Positions 51,301 through 63,383 of a stretch of DNA of 64,000 nucleotides are shown here, in pieces. The DNA lies in contig CM073537.1 of the NCBI GenBank assembly GCA_037074615.1, positions 20,789,989 to 20,853,988 of the forward strand, in the 5' to 3' direction. The DNA is from Leucaena leucocephala. Lineage: Eukaryota > Streptophyta > Magnoliopsida > Fabales > Fabaceae. Position numbers and translations under genes: made by a program. The notes beneath the pieces are model-generated. The model searched no databases. It was not told where the DNA came from and saw only the letters and a program-made list of their open reading frames with translations. The stretch's first letter is position 1. Every line of letters starts with the position of its first letter.

Positions 51301-54300
51301 TTTCAACAGATCAGCAGTATGAAAAGCAACTAATTAGAGGTCAACATACCAAGAAAATCAAGTACCTTATCCTCCAGACCAATCACTTCAGATGCCAATA
51401 ACTTGGCACGTTCATCAGCAGCATTACATTCTAGTTGTGCATTTGTATATTCATTCCGGACAGACTCAAGCTCAATCTGCTGACACAAACGGTTCCATAA
51501 ATACAAACTGAGCAGAGACGAGACGTTAAGAAGAGTGGAACTAATGAAGGTCAATGTACATAAATAAATAAATGATATATTTAAATAAAAAACAGAACCA
51601 ACAATCAATAGTGCAGAAAGTTTTAATTCTACCAAACTCATCTTCAGTGTACAGATCTAACATTTCCAAGCCTTAGAACTGACAAGCAACTTAAAATTTC
51701 TAGAGCTAGAACATGAAAAGAAGACAAACTGAGCAACAGCCACAAATGACAGAACCACACATAATAGTGATAGGTATTTGAAAATGCACAAGAACTTTTT
51801 GTGTAACCTAAAGTAAATCACTCAATGCAAACAGTTCTGATAAGAAGACACTCAATCCGATAAGCCATGCATCTATTCATAACCTGTCTGTTTCAAAGAG
51901 ACATGTCTATTCTGTGATACATAATGTCTAAGCTGCTCCAATATTTTACGTATACCAATATTGTTATCATTCTTTTTATTAATGCCGAGAAAAAAGCACC
52001 AGAGTGGAGGGATCACAAATATTATTACCTATCCTATAATCAAAATTCTCAAATAGTAACTAAGACAATTTTTTAAGGCCAAATGAGGGCATACACATTT
52101 GCAATGTCGTCTTCTTAAAACACGTAAACTTCCATATCAACATGCCTGTACAAATTCAAAGTTGTGACAAACATGGGGACAAGCATGTCTATGCATGCAT
52201 TTGCAGTGCTAATATATTGCTATAGACCATGAATAATAATTGTAAAATGGTGTAAAAATGCGCAACCACTAGAGTTAGAAAATCATGCTGGGTTATTAAT
52301 ACAAACCAGATGAAGTTTGATTTCTTCCTGAAACCTCTCCATGTCAGATTTCAATTGGTTGACAACACCTCTCTGTTGAAACACAAAAAAAAATTACAAA
52401 AGCAAAGTAGAAGCTGCTTTGAGAAGCTTATAAAAGAACAATGACACATGACTGCATTTTCAATTCAAACTTAAAAGTCAGCATTCTAAGTAACTCCCCA
52501 GATTAGAAGCAACCAACAAAACCTAATAACAAATGGCCCAGAGAGAATTATGTCTGTTTTCCAAGACTTTTCCACAAACTTAAAAGTTACTCAAAATAAA
52601 AATACCCAGTGATATTCAAATTCACCATCTCATACTCAACACAGGCCATTATTACAGAAGGTAGGCAGGTGAAGTCAACACAAGGTTACTGAACTTAAGA
52701 AGGTTACCACAATTACTGCTTCCCTTATTGGAACTGAAATTCCTCCAAATTAAATATTCACCTACTTTCTCTCAGAAATCTTAAAATACTCGGTCATTTA
52801 ACATGTGGAATCCTAGATACTGATGCATGTACCATACGACTAATAAAAATTGATAATACCAATAAGCATCTAGTTCAGCATAAAAATAATTAATTAAAAT
52901 TACATAACTTGAAACAGTTTCACATTTGATTATCCCTTAGAATAACATCAATTCACAAGCCGACCTGTTGATTATAGCTATCTGTTAAAGATGAATTTTC
53001 AGCAGCTAAAGACTCTGTCAATGATCGTGAAGCCTCAAGAGCACGTTGTAGAGAAAATTTTTCTTGTGTAAGATCTTCAATATACTGCAGCATGAATAAA
53101 GAGAAAAACATAAATAAGAGTGGGGAAATCTTTCATAAGTTGCAGATTACACAGTCCTGTAAAAGCAAAGAAGCTTATAACAAGATCATGCACTAACTCT
53201 CCCTGTGTCCTCAAAGAGTATCCTCCACACAACAGAACAAAAATATAAATCAAGCATAACACCCCTCAAGGGATAACCTGGCGGCAAATTATTCAACACT
53301 CTTCATCAGTTAAATTTTGAGCACTAATCAACTCATTTGACCTACCTTGCGCTCCTAATAAACTAATATTAAATAATTACAACGATTAAAGTACCCTAAA
53401 ATTCAGACACAAAAAACATGTCAACAGGAAACTTATTTTATAATGCTAAACCATCAAGGTGTGAAGAACAAATTGGCAAAGTAAAGAACTGCATCGTCCA
53501 AAAAGTATCAAACAAACAGAATGTTACTAGCAAAAAGAGCACCTGTTCCAAAGCAGTAAAGTCTTCATTTTGTGTAGGAGCATAAAAATCATGCTTCTTC
53601 TCCATGTTGTTCTCCTTAGCACTCCCACTTAGAATGTCTTGACTATTACTATTAAAATTTGAGGAGTCTGTTGAATGATCAAATTGACTCTGCACCCTTG
53701 TAGGTGTAGAATTTGAGAAAGGAACCATAGTTTTAGTCTCCATGGATGGATTAGGAAAATAAGTGGATCCTGAAGTACCTATGATGCTTGGTTCTGGTCC
53801 TTCTGGATGATTAAAGGAAGAGGAATCTTTCTCAGGTTGAAGATAAGAAGCCCCCGAAGAAGGTCTAGCAACATTTAGAGAATCAAGAAAGGATGGACGA
53901 GACCTCCTAGAACTAGATTCCATAGGCACTGAATAGGTTGGAATATGATTAGATGAATGCCCTGCATTGGAACCTGTAGAATCTAACTTCTCCATTGTTG
54001 CACCAAGCAGATTAGGGAAACCACCAGAGCTTGTAATGATCTTTCCCAAACCAGAACTCGAAGAATCACCATAGCCTGCAGTGCAACATAAAATATGCAC
54101 AAGGTCAGCAGCATAGGTATTGGGCCATTGGTGGGATGCATGATTTCCAGATAGAATCAACATATGTATATATATTGGGTTAAAGAAAGAAAGAATTAAT
54201 ATGAAAAAACTTCAATAGGAACTATACATGAAGAGATTAGGATGAAACTGTTACCTCCATAAAGTGCACCATGCATGTACCCACTATCTAGATTGCTAGA

Positions 54301-55649
54301 ATTAGTTGGCTTAATCTGTGATATTGTATCAACAGAACTCTGAGGTGAAAATTTTGACGAAAAATAAGACCCTTGATCAGCACCTGTATAATCATTCATT
54401 GCACTGCTACTATTATTTGAATGGCTTTGATTCATTCCATAAAGAGAAGACAGATTAGAATTACTATCAAACGGCTGACTTTCTTGTGAATTGAAAGTGA
54501 TGTTTTCATTGTTTGAAGTCCCATACGCTACTCCACCAGTATGAATTGTATATATATCATTCACCTGATTTCCTTCATTATGACTAAACTTAATAGATCC
54601 AGTAAGACCAGAAGCATTATATCTATTAGCTTCATCAATATTTGCATGTGTCTCCGTTAGAATAGTAGGAAAAGAATTAAGATCATTCCTTGCTGAACTA
54701 GATATACCAGCTACAGAGCCCCGATTACTACTTTGGGTAGATGAATTCAGGCTTTTGTCATTGCTCATCCCAGCAGTTGATGTGCCAATAACAGATCCAC
54801 CAATTCCATCAGATGTGCTAACTCCATTTAACTCATTAGCTCGTACATGTTCATTTTCTGAAGGTTGTTTTCCATTTAGGCCATCAGAATTGTGAACTTG
54901 ACAATTAGATGCAGCCTTCTTAGCTGCTTTCTTTTTACGGAACTCATCTAGCTGCAAGCGAAAAAAAGGATTTCAGTTTGAAAACAAAATTCCGCATGCA
55001 TTTACAGTAAAATACTAGCAGCTAATCCTCATGCATTTACACAAAAAAGGACGCCAAATAAAACAGAAGTTTTGCGACCATGAAATCCCATTGAAACGCA
55101 TTTAAATCAACACATTTTTTGTTTCATTTACAACAACATATTAACTCAAGAAAATGAGATATACTTGGATATGATTACTTAATTCGTTGTGATCTCCTAT
55201 TTCCAGTTCCTATCAATCCCCTCCATTTTCACTGCTGCTTCCGTTTTCACTTTTTAAAAAGAAATGTCGAGATTTATCTTATAAAATCAGTCCGGAACCA
55301 CAGTTCCATGACCAGGACTGAAAACTAATCGTTCAATAATTTAGAGATTAAAGGTTTAAGGGGAGAAGGCAAACATGGAAGTACATCCCTCTACGTTAGT
55401 CCCAATACCATCGACTCATTTTCTTTCCATGTTCACGAACAACAGTAGTTGCCCAATTCTCATAAGATTCATACATACAATACACCCACTAATAACGAGC
55501 TTCCAATCAATAACTCATTTTTCAAGTATTTAACAAGTTTCTAACAGAAAATATATAGATCTAATCCATACCCGGCGCTTTCCAGCTTCCAAATGCTCTT
55601 GTTTCCGTGAAGAAGCGGCTGAGTTTGACAGCACCTGAGCTGATGCCAT
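48311..55649 (-). CDS. BLI: BLISTER, plant-specific coiled-coil Polycomb/stress regulator
   Basis: In Arabidopsis, BLISTER interacts with the Polycomb methyltransferase CURLY LEAF and also affects cold and ER-stress responses; it is found in nucleus and cytoplasm. Evidence here is the family N-terminus in exon 1 (55649-55572: MASAQVLSNSAASSRKQEHL), continuing LDEFRKKKAAKKAAS in exon 2 (54951-54255). Exon 3 follows (about 54075-53543). Both are long Ser/Asn/Gly-rich disordered segments. A series of short exons then encodes a long coiled coil (LTQEKFSLQRALEASRSL; AKLLASEVIGLEDK). The last exon (48391-48311) encodes the conserved tail VVERVLGWIMKLFPGGP. I saw no frame break. A CT microsatellite lies in the 5' leader. 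I am confident of the family; single-copy status is assumed. Confidence 0.93.
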
Positions 55650-57018
55650 TGAGACCAAAAATCCCGAAACACAATTTTCATACAATTAACGCAAAAACTG
55701 CGTCCCCCACACAACTCGCACGAAGAAAAAACAACAGGCCGAATCGAGAAATCCCAAATGCAATAAATTTTGTGAGACTTTAAATCGAAACACAGATCAA
55801 GAATTTGCCCCAATGATGCAAAAATCAAATGATCAACGGTCGGGACAGAAATTTCCAAAATTTAAACGTAACATACAAATTAACGAGACGGAAAATACAC
55901 GGAATAAAGGAATGATTCTCAGTCGCCTGGGTTACAGACGAGGCGGCCGATCTGATCGGAGAGGAAGAGAGAGAAGCAATATGAAAATTTTGTTCTGGCG
56001 GATCGCTTCCTTCCTCTCTCTCTCTCTCTCTCTTCGTTATTTCCCGTTTTCGTTTTTTTTTTCCCTTTACATTCCTCTGGTTAAACTGTTCATGACAAAT
56101 CATGGCCTTAAAAACAAAACTGTTCAGATTAATGGCTAAAAAAATGTAGTCAGGGTAGATTTGATGGCAAAGGACATTAAGTTGGTTGCTTTAATTATAT
56201 TCTGGCAAAAAAAATTACATTGTTTTATTTGTATTTATTCCCGGATAAAAAAAGAATGCTCAAATTACATTTATTTATTTATTATTGGATTTCATAGGAA
56301 TTTATTCAATTTCACAATTGTATGAATAATTTTATTTTAAAACATAAATTGGAAAACAAAAGGAAAATTTAAATATTTAAAAAACCTGCCATAGTGCTTA
56401 TTGCCATTATATGAACTATGAAGTAGATTGTTTGACACCCTAAATCAGCAACCTTCTCGGCAAAATTATTCTCCTTCATTATTAAATATGTGATTTTGGC
56501 CAAAAAAATTATGCATATGGGACTAAATGTTTCCAAGCACACATATGAAATTATGAATATTTGTCACCATCTTCAAAGTACGATTCACAGGCACACAGAT
56601 GTCAATCCATTGTTCAATGGTTTATTTTTTTTTAATTAAACAGAAAATTAAAGCTTTCAAACATAAAAATATGTTAAAATTTTTATGATTAAGTGGGTGT
56701 TTGAATTAACTTATTATAAGTAATTTTTGCTTGGTACCCAGTTTAATCCTGGCATAGAAATGAAGAATACAATGCACAAGAAAATGTGCTCTCAACGGAA
56801 AATTCATATTTCTAGATAAATTCTAAATTCATCAAATATTAGCTAACCAAACTCATGCCAGTTTGTTGCATTGCTTATCTTAGAATCCAATACAGAACAG
56901 TAATTAAGCTAGCTATCATGTTTATTATTGCAGAATTTATTTCACCATCACATTCATTCTTGTTTCAAAAGCTAGAAGAAACACTTTGTTTTGCTGTAAC
57001 ATGCTCTTAGTTTCTACA
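55650..57018. other. BLISTER leader and promoter, then intergenic DNA
   Basis: A CT microsatellite at about 56009-56033 on the plus strand (GA on the gene strand) lies about 360-385 bp upstream of the BLISTER ATG, in a region likely to be 5' UTR or core promoter. The rest (56150-57018) is AT-rich and shows no gene; its right end is probably GST 3' UTR. Confidence 0.5.
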
Positions 57019-58050
57019 TCATGACTTGAGTGATCCTGATGATCCTGATATTGTTGCTTCCCTACGCCATTGGAGATGGATCTTGAGCTTCTCATAATTA
57101 GGAAGATTATCTTTTATGACAGGAATTTGCCTGAATCTGTGAAGCCATGCTTGCAAAAGAGGAAATTTGCTTGCTTCCATCAGTTTTATTCCCACGATTT
57201 CCTCTAAACCTTCCAACCAGATTCCAAGAACTCCACATGATATGTCCACCAATCCAATGTTGTTGCCTCCAAAGAAATTCTTGTCCCCTAGGCCTTGATC
57301 CTCCAATACTTCCAGAGTTTCAAGTGCTTTCTGGACTGTGTCTACCTTTTCTTGTTCATCTTCGAAAGCTTGGAAAAATGGAGCAGTAACTGATTTGATC
57401 TGCAAAACCAGATTTTGAAAATAAAAATTTAAGAGGAAAAATTTTCAGATTGAAACTAAATCAATTCAAGCAAATCCTCTGACCTATTTCACCGTTGAGT
57501 ACACCTCGGAATTCATACCTCACGAATTAGAACGTCAAAATATGAATCTCAATATGCACCCAACAATTGAAAGCTTAATCTCTACGAAGATTAAACTTTC
57601 CAGGAAATTGCCCAAAATTCGTTGACTTTTGAGCATAAAGCTTAAAAAAAGACAATTATAGAAATCAACTCTGCTTTCAGCCAAGATCAAATTTATCAAA
57701 TACAGAACATACAGTTGAAGAACAGAGATGGAGCTAGAGTTACCATATCATCAGCAAATTTAATCCAAAACCGAGCAACGGCCCTGTCGTAGGTATCTTT
57801 TGGCAGCAAAGGGATGTCTGGCCAGGTTTCTTCGATGTATTCAAGAATCACGGGGGACTCTGCAATGGCTTTGCCCCCATGGATAAGCACAGGAACTTTC
57901 TTGTAAACTGGATTGGATTGCAGAAGCAGGTCACTCTTGTTGAACCTGTCTCGTTCTATATACTCGTAGCTGATTCCTTTAAGCTTCAAAACCCATATCA
58001 CTCTGTGAACATAAGGGAGACCAAAATCCCAGTAGCTTCACATCTTCCAT
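57019..58050 (-). pseudogene. Tau-class glutathione S-transferase with a frameshift at the catalytic serine
   Basis: Tau GSTs conjugate glutathione to xenobiotics and stress metabolites in the cytosol. There are two exons (58050-57744 and 57399-57019) with the intron at the usual tau position, after the IKFADDM segment. Glutathione-site motifs are present (NPVYKKVPVLIHGGK, IAESPVILEYIEE), as is an alpha-helical C-terminal domain. The frame from MEDVKLLGFWS shifts immediately after codon 11: the family sequence reads W-S-S-P-Y/F, but here the DNA TGGTCTCCCTTATG lacks two bases (or has one extra) and runs into TAA after 23 codons. The catalytic Ser lies in this segment. The next in-frame Met in the good frame is near the end of exon 1, so internal initiation cannot rescue it. 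Either a recent pseudogene or an assembly error. Confidence 0.85.
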
Positions 58051-58770
58051 TGTCGGGATGCAGATGAGTGCTGGTGCAGGGGATCGGGAATTTTAAGGAA
58101 GAGAATGTTTATCAGGGGATAAGGAATTTTATGGACGATGATTTCAAAGTTTCCAATTGTCAAAGAAGGACGGCAATTTTGTACTATCCAGATCCTGTAT
58201 ATCCGTGCACTAATTTTTCTCTTCAAATTAACAAATTTATTGAATTATTATTCGATGGATTACCCTTCTCATTCATGAATCTTTTTAACATCTCAAAACT
58301 TGATGCTCGACACCTCATTGATTAAAAATTTGATACAAATAAACATTGCCGGACAAATTCATACTCTTGTTGAACTCTTCGTCATTTTTAATTGAGGTGT
58401 TCTTTTATTGTATTCTTTTATGATGTCCATCATGATATTCCTTGGACGTTGCCACTAAGCCCAACTAACAAGTAACACAATATTGAACTATTGCTTAACA
58501 ATAGCATGTTAAAAAATGTACTCAGAACAATTGAGGAAAAAAAATCCCAACTCAATTTTTTTTGGCCTGATTCCCTACTCATTGGACTCTACGTTATTTT
58601 TAATTAATTAAATGACAATAAATCTATTTTTTAGTATCTCGATTATGATCTAAGAAGTTTATGCTGATATTCAAATCATTAAGAGCACATCCATGACAGC
58701 AATATTTACCAAGCAGTCCAAAGAACGTATTTGCTTTACTATGAAGCCCTTGTTAGCATCTTCCAGAGAG
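58051..58770. other. Intergenic between a GST and a PPR gene
   Basis: About 720 bp with no coding frame of known family. It must hold the GST promoter and the PPR 3' UTR. Confidence 0.5.
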
Positions 58771-60960
58771 TCAGGGTGCATCCCATCCTTGGAAGTTTGG
58801 AATAAACCCAACAAACAAACTAGAAGAATCATCAGAGCTTTTGATACAGCAGTCACCTAGATTATCCAAATATTGCATCAATAGCATTTGATTGGAAGCA
58901 CTACCCAACATTTTGATTTCCTCCATTAGTCCTTGTAACAGAAAGTATATCTCCTTGCATTGGGGGTGAGAGTGATCATCAGCATTAAAAGCATGCACTT
59001 CATTTTTCACTTCTATCCAACTCCAACCAGGAACTTTTTTCACTCCCCTTTCTCGCATTAGCCTAGTTATACTAGCTTTTTCATCCCACATCTTTAGACG
59101 ACCATACATGTCAGAAAGTATAACATAAGTACAATGCTCCTCAGGCTCCAACTCTATCAAACAACTTGCTATCTGAATAGCTAAATCAATATCCCCAAAA
59201 GTTCTACAGGCACCTAATAAAGTCTTCCAAACCATTGCATCAGGTTCAAAAGGCATCGTTTCAACCAAAGCTTTAGCCTTCTCTAGATGCCCCGCTCGGC
59301 CATAGAGATCAATTGCACAAGCATAGTGCTCCATTAGTGGTGGAATCCCAAAATCAGATTCCATTGACTCTAGAAATTTGCTGCCTTCTTCTAACAGACC
59401 ATTGTGGCTGCATGCTGTTAGAACTGCAACAAAGGTTATGTGGTCAGGTTTCACCTTTCTGTTTCTCATCAAGTTGAAGAGGTTGAGGGCGATATTTCCT
59501 TGCCCGTGCTGTGCATAGCCAAAGATGATGGAATTCCAAACAATTGCAGTATCTTGAGAAGTTGCTTCAAAGGATTTCCTAGCATCTTCAATGATCCCAC
59601 ATTTAGAGTACATGAAGATCAATGAACTACCAACATAGTCATTGGACTCAAACCCTACTTTAAGTGACAAGATGTGAAACTGTTGACCCAGCTGTAGTGT
59701 TGCTAAATCCGAGCATGATCTGATGACAGCTGGAAGAGTATAGTGGTCAATTTCTATGGCTAGAGATCTCATCTGTACAAATAACTTCAAGGCATCTTCG
59801 CTCAGACCAACTTGGGAGTATGCTGTCAAAATGGAGTTCCAAGTAACACAATCCTTGGAATCCATGGAAATGAAAATTTTTAATGCATCGTCCATGCATC
59901 TATTATTTAGTTTCATATACATGGCGATCAAAGCGTTAGAAACAGGCACTGAATTTTCAAGTCCCCTTTTTATTACCAAACCATGTAAGGATTTTCCATG
60001 GTTTTCATTCACTTGCGAGGAACAAGCACTAATAATACTAGTGTAAGTATAGATGTCTGGTTCAAACCCGAGAAATTGCATGTCAATGAAGATTTTGAAT
60101 GCAAGATCTTCTCTTTCATGCAATAAGTAAGCAGCAAGAATAGAATTCCATGTGACCAGATCTCGAGATCCAATAGCACAATCAAATGCTCTTTCAGCAT
60201 CTTGTAGAGAGCCACACTTGGAATACGCTGTGATAGTGGCATTGCAGACAGTGTTAACCGGTTCCAGTCCATGCTTTACAATTTTGCAATGTAACTGCAT
60301 TGCCAACCCATATAATTCAGAATCATCAAGCAATGTTAAAAGTGGAGATATTGTGCCATCATCAAGATCCAGACCCTCTTGTTCCATACATTTTAGTAGC
60401 CAGAATGCCATGCTAAGATCACCAGCTTGAGCATAGCAAGCAATGAGTGAATTCCAAGAAACATAGTTAGGTTCTGGCATGCACTGAAACACAGCATGAG
60501 CATCCTCAAGTCTCCCACACTTAGCATACATGTCCAAAAGGGCACTACCTGAAAATACGTTCTGTAAAAATCCTGTTTTTAAGATCATTGAATGTATTTG
60601 TTTCCCAAGCTCAAACTCTTGGTAACTGGCAATCCCTTTAAGCATGCTTCCATATGTATGCCCATCAAATTCATATCCACCTCTTCTCATGGTTTTGAGC
60701 ATTGCCCATGCAAGTTCAAGGCCACTCGAGTTAATGTAACCAGTAATCATCGTATTCCATGACACAATGTCTATGTGGAATGTTTCGTTGAATAGACTCT
60801 GGGCCAGACACATTTGTTTACATCTTGTATAACCATTTATAATATTATTAGTGGTATAAACATCGGCAATGGTTCCTAACTTGATTGCTTGACAATGGGT
60901 TCCAGCAACCTGGAGCAAACTAATAATTGAGCTTTGAATGAGTGAGTGCAACCTCTTCAT
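58771..60960 (-). CDS. PLS-type pentatricopeptide repeat protein with E domain
   Basis: A single-exon frame of 729 residues. It is an RNA-binding protein expected in mitochondria or plastids, where PLS-class members mostly specify C-to-U RNA editing sites. Tandem ~31-36-residue motifs run through residues ~35-560, with typical phrases VSWNTMITGYINSSGLELAW, ALLDMYAKCGRLEDAHAVF, VTWNSILAAYLLHEREDLAF and ALIAMYMKL. These are followed by an E region (MVWKTLLGACRTFGDIDLA; YVILSDMYGRLKMWDEKA) and E+-like sequence (GWSWIEVKNEVHAF). There is no DYW deaminase motif, so editing would need a partner deaminase. It resembles Arabidopsis At3g25970-like proteins; orthology is not established. The first Met lies directly before a weak amphipathic N-terminus. 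Confidence 0.93.
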   Translation of the reverse strand: MKRLHSLIQSSIISLLQVAGTHCQAIKLGTIADVYTTNNIINGYTRCKQMCLAQSLFNETFHIDIVSWNTMITGYINSSGLELAWAMLKTMRRGGYEFDGHTYGSMLKGIASYQEFELGKQIHSMILKTGFLQNVFSGSALLDMYAKCGRLEDAHAVFQCMPEPNYVSWNSLIACYAQAGDLSMAFWLLKCMEQEGLDLDDGTISPLLTLLDDSELYGLAMQLHCKIVKHGLEPVNTVCNATITAYSKCGSLQDAERAFDCAIGSRDLVTWNSILAAYLLHEREDLAFKIFIDMQFLGFEPDIYTYTSIISACSSQVNENHGKSLHGLVIKRGLENSVPVSNALIAMYMKLNNRCMDDALKIFISMDSKDCVTWNSILTAYSQVGLSEDALKLFVQMRSLAIEIDHYTLPAVIRSCSDLATLQLGQQFHILSLKVGFESNDYVGSSLIFMYSKCGIIEDARKSFEATSQDTAIVWNSIIFGYAQHGQGNIALNLFNLMRNRKVKPDHITFVAVLTACSHNGLLEEGSKFLESMESDFGIPPLMEHYACAIDLYGRAGHLEKAKALVETMPFEPDAMVWKTLLGACRTFGDIDLAIQIASCLIELEPEEHCTYVILSDMYGRLKMWDEKASITRLMRERGVKKVPGWSWIEVKNEVHAFNADDHSHPQCKEIYFLLQGLMEEIKMLGSASNQMLLMQYLDNLGDCCIKSSDDSSSLFVGFIPNFQGWDAP

Positions 60961-60976
60961 TCATCAGCATTCATGT

Positions 60977-60978
<2 letters not shown>

Positions 60979-61009
<31 letters not shown>

Positions 61010-61010
61010 G
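60979..61010. repeat. (ATT)n microsatellite just upstream of the PPR gene
   Basis: About 30 bp of ATT repeats begin 19 bp upstream of the PPR start codon, so they lie in its 5' UTR or core promoter. Confidence 0.85.
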
Positions 61011-61329
61011 ATAATTGGATAATTAGATGATTACACCTTTTCCCTTCGAACAGCCTACAGCCCTACATTACTAAAATAGAAATAAAACCCATCTGTAAGG
61101 ACTAGATTCCGGCCGGGAAAAGGATCCGTTGCTGTTGTTGTTATTATATGCTCTGTCTGTTGAAGGGTCCTCCCCTCAAATCATTGCACCAAATAATTAC
61201 TTCAAATATCAAACCTAAAACAAGTTATCATCAGACAACAGCAAGCCCATTTGAAATTCCAGCAACAAGAAAATATAACAAGATCTTAATCATGAAACTC
61301 CAACAATAAGAATTCGAGCAAACTTTATG

Positions 61330-61570
61330 ACCACAATTTATAATCAAAGGTGAGCTGAAAAACAAGGCCACACCATGCTAAAAGCATCAGAAACATCAGG
61401 AAGTTTTATCACCAGTATTTATACTCAAAATTAAGCTAAAAAAGCAAGGCAAGATCATGCTGGAAACAACAGAGATAGCAGCAAGCTTTTATCACGAGAA
61501 TCTATGCTCAAAACTAAGCTAAATAAGAAGGTTATATCATGCTAAAATCATCAGAGACAATAACAGCTGG
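61330..61570. repeat. Diverged ~83 bp tandem repeat, about three copies
   Basis: The sequence ATTTATACTCAAAATTAAGCT...ATCATGCT...CATCAGAGACA recurs with starts near 61335, 61415 and 61498. Copies have many substitutions. It lies upstream of the PPR gene, possibly in a 5' UTR intron; a CTTAG/GTACTCC donor-like site on the gene strand lies near 61640. Confidence 0.7.
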
Positions 61571-61903
61571 ACCATAACGTTAAATCCAACGCAAATGGAC
61601 CCATGAATCGAGACTGAAAGGGAATGAAATAAGGAGTACCTAAGAAAGAACGAATGAAATTGTAGGGAAAAGGAAGAACCCGTGAATCGAGAACTCCTCC
61701 TCCATCACTCTCTGTATGCCTCGAGGGCCATTGTTTGCAGAAGTTATATATATAGAAAGAAACCGAAGTCCATCGATGGTGCTGTCGGAGGAGAGCGACA
61801 GAAGTCAGACCTCAGACGGAGGGAAATCGGAGGAGGAGAGGACGGCTGGATCTTGACTAGTCGAGAGGAGAGAGGAATTAGAAATTTAGGCGAGACCGAG
61901 TTG

Positions 61904-62617
61904 GCGGGTGCTAGGGGTGGTAATGCGGGCCAACCCGCCGAAAACGGGTTGGCCCGCCGCGGGTTGGGGGGGAGGCGGGCCGGTTAAAACCGGCCCGCCT
62001 CCAGGCGGGTTGGGGAAACCCCAACCCGAGACCGCCATGGCGGGTTGGCGGGCTAGCCCGCCAACCCGCCAGCTTTTTTTTTTTTTTTTTTTTAATTTTT
62101 TATATATAATTTTTAAATTTTTTTTCAACTTTTTTTTTAAAAAAAAATTACATATGTCAATATTAATTAAATTCGAATCATGTCTTAAGTCGTCAAAATA
62201 TTTATTTAGTCAATTTTGTTACTATCTATAGATAAATCTATCACAAAAAAAATTATAATAAAATAAAATAAATATATATAAAGAAAGAAATGACTCAATG
62301 AGATAAAGTTAATATAAATTAAGTATAATGTCTCTTGTTTAACTAAGGCTCTCAAATTAGTAAGGTATAAATGTGTAATATAAATAATAAAAAAATTAAA
62401 AAAAATTAAAAAAAAAAGTAAAAAAAAAAAAAAAAAAAAGCGGGCTAACCCGCCAACCCGGCGGGTTAGCCCGCCGCGGGTGCGGGCTTGGCGGGTGCGG
62501 GTCAAAAAGACCCGCATCAATGTGGGTTGCAATTTTTGCAACCCAACCCGCCAGTTTTTGGCGGGTTGGCGGGTTGGGCCCGCGGGCCCAACCCAAATTA
62601 CCAGCCCTAGCGGGTGC
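61904..62617. mobile_element. CG-rich hAT-type non-autonomous element with an 8 bp target duplication
   Basis: The element proper is 61912-62609 (698 bp). The flanks 61904-61911 and 62610-62617 are both GCGGGTGC, and 8 bp is the hAT signature. The ends TAGGGGTGGTAATGCGGGCC and the complement of CAAATTACCAGCCCTA are inverted repeats. Both arms are packed with GGCGGGTTGGC-type palindromes that can fold on themselves (for example at 61975-62020 and 62440-62480). The middle is AT-rich with long T and A runs. There is no transposase. Confidence 0.9.
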
Positions 62618-62675
62618 AGTCGAAAAGACCCGCTTCTGAACGGGCAACTATTTATTTTCCCAATTCAACCCCATA

Positions 62676-63092
62676 AGCAGCTTGCCTCTGCCATTGCTGT
62701 CCGCTGCCCTCCTTAAAACTGTGCCGTTTTGGTGTTAAATACTCATGTCATGTTTATCACTTTTCTTTTTTAAAAAAAAGAATAGTATCTGGATGCATTA
62801 AAGATTTGTTTAGTAGACTCACTCAGTATTACTGAAAAGATATTTTGATGTGTTATATGTTAGATGCTAAGTGGTATTAAAAAAATATTTTAAAATATTG
62901 AATCAACTAACAAATATTTTATGATATTGAATTCTATTGAAAAAAAAATTAAAATATTGGGCGGTATTGAAAAAAAGTTTTTTTTTTTTTAAAAGAAAGG
63001 AAGAAGATCGATATGAGTATTTTACACTAAAAACGGCACAGTTTTAAGGAAAAGGCCCACAGCGGACTCACAGGCAAAGGAGAGAAGCTACT
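62676..63092. repeat. Inverted repeat with ~75 bp arms
   Basis: The left arm (62676-62746) includes CCTTAAAACTGTGCCGTTTT. The right arm (63012-63092) carries its complement AAAACGGCACAGTTTTAAGG. Pairing extends through GTCCGCTG and AGCAGCTTGC-like flanks. The AT-rich spacer (62750-63010) has no coding sequence. It could be another foldback element or two inverted copies of a promoter-like sequence. Confidence 0.7.
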
Positions 63093-63383
63093 TCCCAAAA
63101 AGCGGGTGACCATCTAATGCTCGCTAAATAGGTTTAGCAAGTATTTAGAAGAGAAAAGAAAAAGTTGAGGATGAGAGAATAGAAGAGGTGGGAGATGAAA
63201 TTCTAAAAGAATGAGAATCTCAAAACAGAAGCTGAATAATACCTTTATTCATACCAAGTGATATCACATAACACATTTATAACATACATAACTAATGTGC
63301 CTATTTATGAGAAACAAGTATCACTTGTTCTTGATGAGTTTTGCAAGCATATGAAAGTATATATAAAAGAAAGGTTGAGGTAG

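Noticed and set aside
59440..60430. Plus-strand frames inside the PPR region
   Set aside because: Antisense shadows of the single-exon PPR gene.
61682..62716. Frames through the CG-rich palindromic region on both strands
   Set aside because: They fall in or across a non-autonomous hAT element; Pro/Gly/Arg-rich translation is a by-product of its palindromes.
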